Assembly: GCA_907165065.1 (NCBI GenBank)
Contig: OU015532.1
Location: 47,038,839 to 47,102,838 of the forward strand
Direction of reading: 5' to 3'
Source of the DNA: Caprimulgus europaeus
Taxonomy: Eukaryota > Chordata > Aves > Caprimulgiformes > Caprimulgidae
Length of the DNA: 64,000 nt
The notes below the pieces were generated by a model. The model saw nothing but the letters and a program-made list of their open reading frames with translations, was not told the origin of the DNA and did not search any database. Positions 62,201 to 64,000 of this stretch are shown here, piece by piece. A program made the position numbers and the translations under genes. Positions within the stretch are counted from its first letter, which is position 1. Every line of letters begins with the position of its first letter.

Positions 62201-64000
62201 CCCTACCCAAAGGTAACAGTATTCATATTTTCTTGTATTGTTTATTTTAATGTATTATCCTTTCCATCATTGTACAATGTGAATGCAAAGGTTATATAGA
62301 ACAAAAGCTGAATTATAACCTTTTATATGTCCTTTGCACTATTACAATTGCTGGCAGTAGGTAAACGCAGCAGTGGTAGTTTAAACATTTTATTCTATAA
62401 ATTAGATTTTGTCTCAAAGCAAGCTTAAAAAACTATATTCATGGAAGTTCTGAGCTCTGTTGTATATTATTCCATTTTACATTCAAAAAATCTATAATGC
62501 ATACAAACAAGTACACAATTTCAGTAAAACATTACTTTTGTCTCCTTTTCCAGTAAAGAAGGGATAAACACCCAGGTAATAATCCTTTCCCCATCAAAAC
62601 ATAAGACACTCCTTCAAATAGGTGCTTGAAAGAACAGATGAGTGCTTTGCTGTGTTGTCATAGACAGCTTCTGCCAGACCACAGGGGAAACATTCATTCC
62701 ATTATTCCTGGTTATGGAGGTCTCTGTACACTTGCAGAGTTTCTCTGTATTTCATTTCCACTACTTGGGTTTCCATGTTGCTGTCTGATCTGGAGAAAGG
62801 CCATGTTTAATAAAAACACCTTCAATCATGTTTTTCATTATTCTTTAATTCATAGCTCATCTTGTCACACTTCCAAAGCTTTGTGCTCAGATGAGCAGCT
62901 TTCTTCTGTAGAAGGCCAGATGAACAACTTCAAGCATCACACAAGGCATCTTCCTTCTGTGATCCATAGATTCTGCTTGTTTAAAACAAACTATAAATAA
63001 CAATGTTTCTTACTACAGCAGCCTTCTCATTTCAGAATTTAGTGTTATGAATAGCTTTCTTCCTTTCAAATCTTAATTTTTTTAAGGGACTGAAGATTCA
63101 GTTGATGATAGAAATCTATCTGTGTAAATATTCCCACTATCTCATCCTTACTTTGTCAAAAAGATTTGACTTTAGCTTAAACCAAGACTTCCATGGTCCC
63201 TTAAAGGAAGGCTTGGACTGAATCTGCTGATTCATTTATGTGAATCACATATCATTAAAACAAGGAAAGCATAGAAAATGGAAAGAGGAATAGAAGGAAA
63301 GGAATAGAAAAGGAGAGACTTGTGAGCCCTAGAATTCACAAACCTGAAAATTTGCAAGCTCAGATAAATTTTACTGGAAGTTCTTCTCGGGGGAAGAGCA
63401 AGGAAGTGTTTTTAATACTACCAAAATGCTGTATTTTGATACATTTTAAAACAAACAACTTAAGTATTTGTTTTAAATTGAAGTTATTTTAAATTTAATA
63501 ACTAAATTTAAATCATTTTTTATCTTATATTACAAATCAAACCAAAAGAATTTTGGTTCTACTTTCTGAGTTTGCATTTTATTTTATGGAGCATTCAGAA
63601 ATATGTGGTTTGGTTTTTTTTCCTCCAACTGGTAATAGTTTAAAGTCTTGAAGCACTACTTAAAAATACAAACACTAAACCCAAGTGGAGATCTCATTTT
63701 CCTACAGATGTAAATAGTATAAAAATCCTTGGGAATTTTCTAAGGCTTTCTAAATACATCAGTCTAATGAAAGAAACCCAAAACCAGAGAGGGAAACAGC
63801 AGAAACTTAGACAAAGAGCTAAATTCACATTAAAACAAGTGCTGAACTGGATCATTGATGTGATAGTGTGAACTGTAAAGTTCTCTAAGTGCCCTTCAGT
63901 TCAATACTAAATTGAATACCCAGGGCAGGTTGCTTCAGCACATTCCCAGTTTAAAAGATCAGCTGAAATACATACAGAAGCAGAAAGCTGACAATTACTA
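59209..64000. other. Noncoding sequence, no gene recognised
   Basis: AT-rich unique sequence. It contains the duplicated hairpin at 60163-60216 and a possible noncoding exon at 60715-60783 (acceptor TTTCTTTATGCTTTAG, donor CAG|GTAAGC). The ORF of 124 codons at 62626-63000 has no recognisable motif. The part at 61730-62110 is motif-rich and may be conserved noncoding sequence. The window ends inside this stretch. Confidence 0.5.
60163..60216. repeat. Near-perfect 54-bp palindrome made of a duplicated hairpin
   Basis: The two 27-base halves are inverted copies matching at 24 of 27 positions. Inside, the 20 bases AGAGTAATTTACTCTTAACT occur twice (60171-60190 and 60194-60213), and each contains the self-complementary AGAGTAA-T-TTACTCT. 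The structure can therefore form two small hairpins or one large cruciform. Confidence 0.9.

Noticed and set aside
1-64000. CRISPR arrays, operons, tRNA and rRNA genes
   Set aside because: None seen. The tandem arrays have no spacers, and the repeat content is that of a vertebrate (bird) nuclear genome.

Overview
The window reads as nuclear DNA of a bird, most likely from a gene-poor stretch of a large chromosome. It is AT-rich, has no operons, rRNA or tRNA genes, and carries several CR1 LINE 3' ends. The full-tail copies end in the octamer-like ATTCTATGA/TCATAGAAT tail typical of avian CR1. Two retroviral LTRs also look avian. Most six-frame ORFs are short and resemble chance frames; none of the long ones is a convincing single-exon gene.

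The most interesting region is 19,091-27,781 on the + strand. Four open blocks (about 19091-19247, 22140-22312, 23994-24307, 27654-27781) each sit behind a good splice acceptor. The first three end at a donor and the last ends in a stop codon with an AATAAA 174 bases downstream. All three junctions are phase 1 and join compatibly. Together they would give about 255 residues of the C-terminal part of a membrane protein with two hydrophobic segments. Two of the blocks each need one missing base restored to stay open, so this is either a decayed (unitary) pseudogene or a live gene with two indel errors in the assembly. I do not recognise the protein.

Layout: 1-9.4 kb is unique AT-rich sequence with small tandem repeats. 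9.4-12.5 kb is a transposon cluster (CR1 fragment, minus-strand LTR, plus-strand ERVL-like LTR with G-quadruplex motifs). 12.5-19.1 kb is unique sequence with an AT-rich hairpin repeat. 19.1-28 kb holds the candidate gene. 28-41.6 kb is noncoding with two CR1 copies, a perfect RFX X-box and a possible old repeat pair. 41.6-42.2 kb is a 32-copy, 17-bp polypurine minisatellite that produces five long but meaningless overlapping ORFs. 42.2-64 kb is mostly unique, with three CR1 fragments, several microsatellites including a long (CAT)n(TTA)n array and an exact (AACC)17, and a duplicated hairpin at 60.2 kb.

All calls were made by reading. No database search, alignment or expression data was available, so repeat family names and boundaries are approximate.
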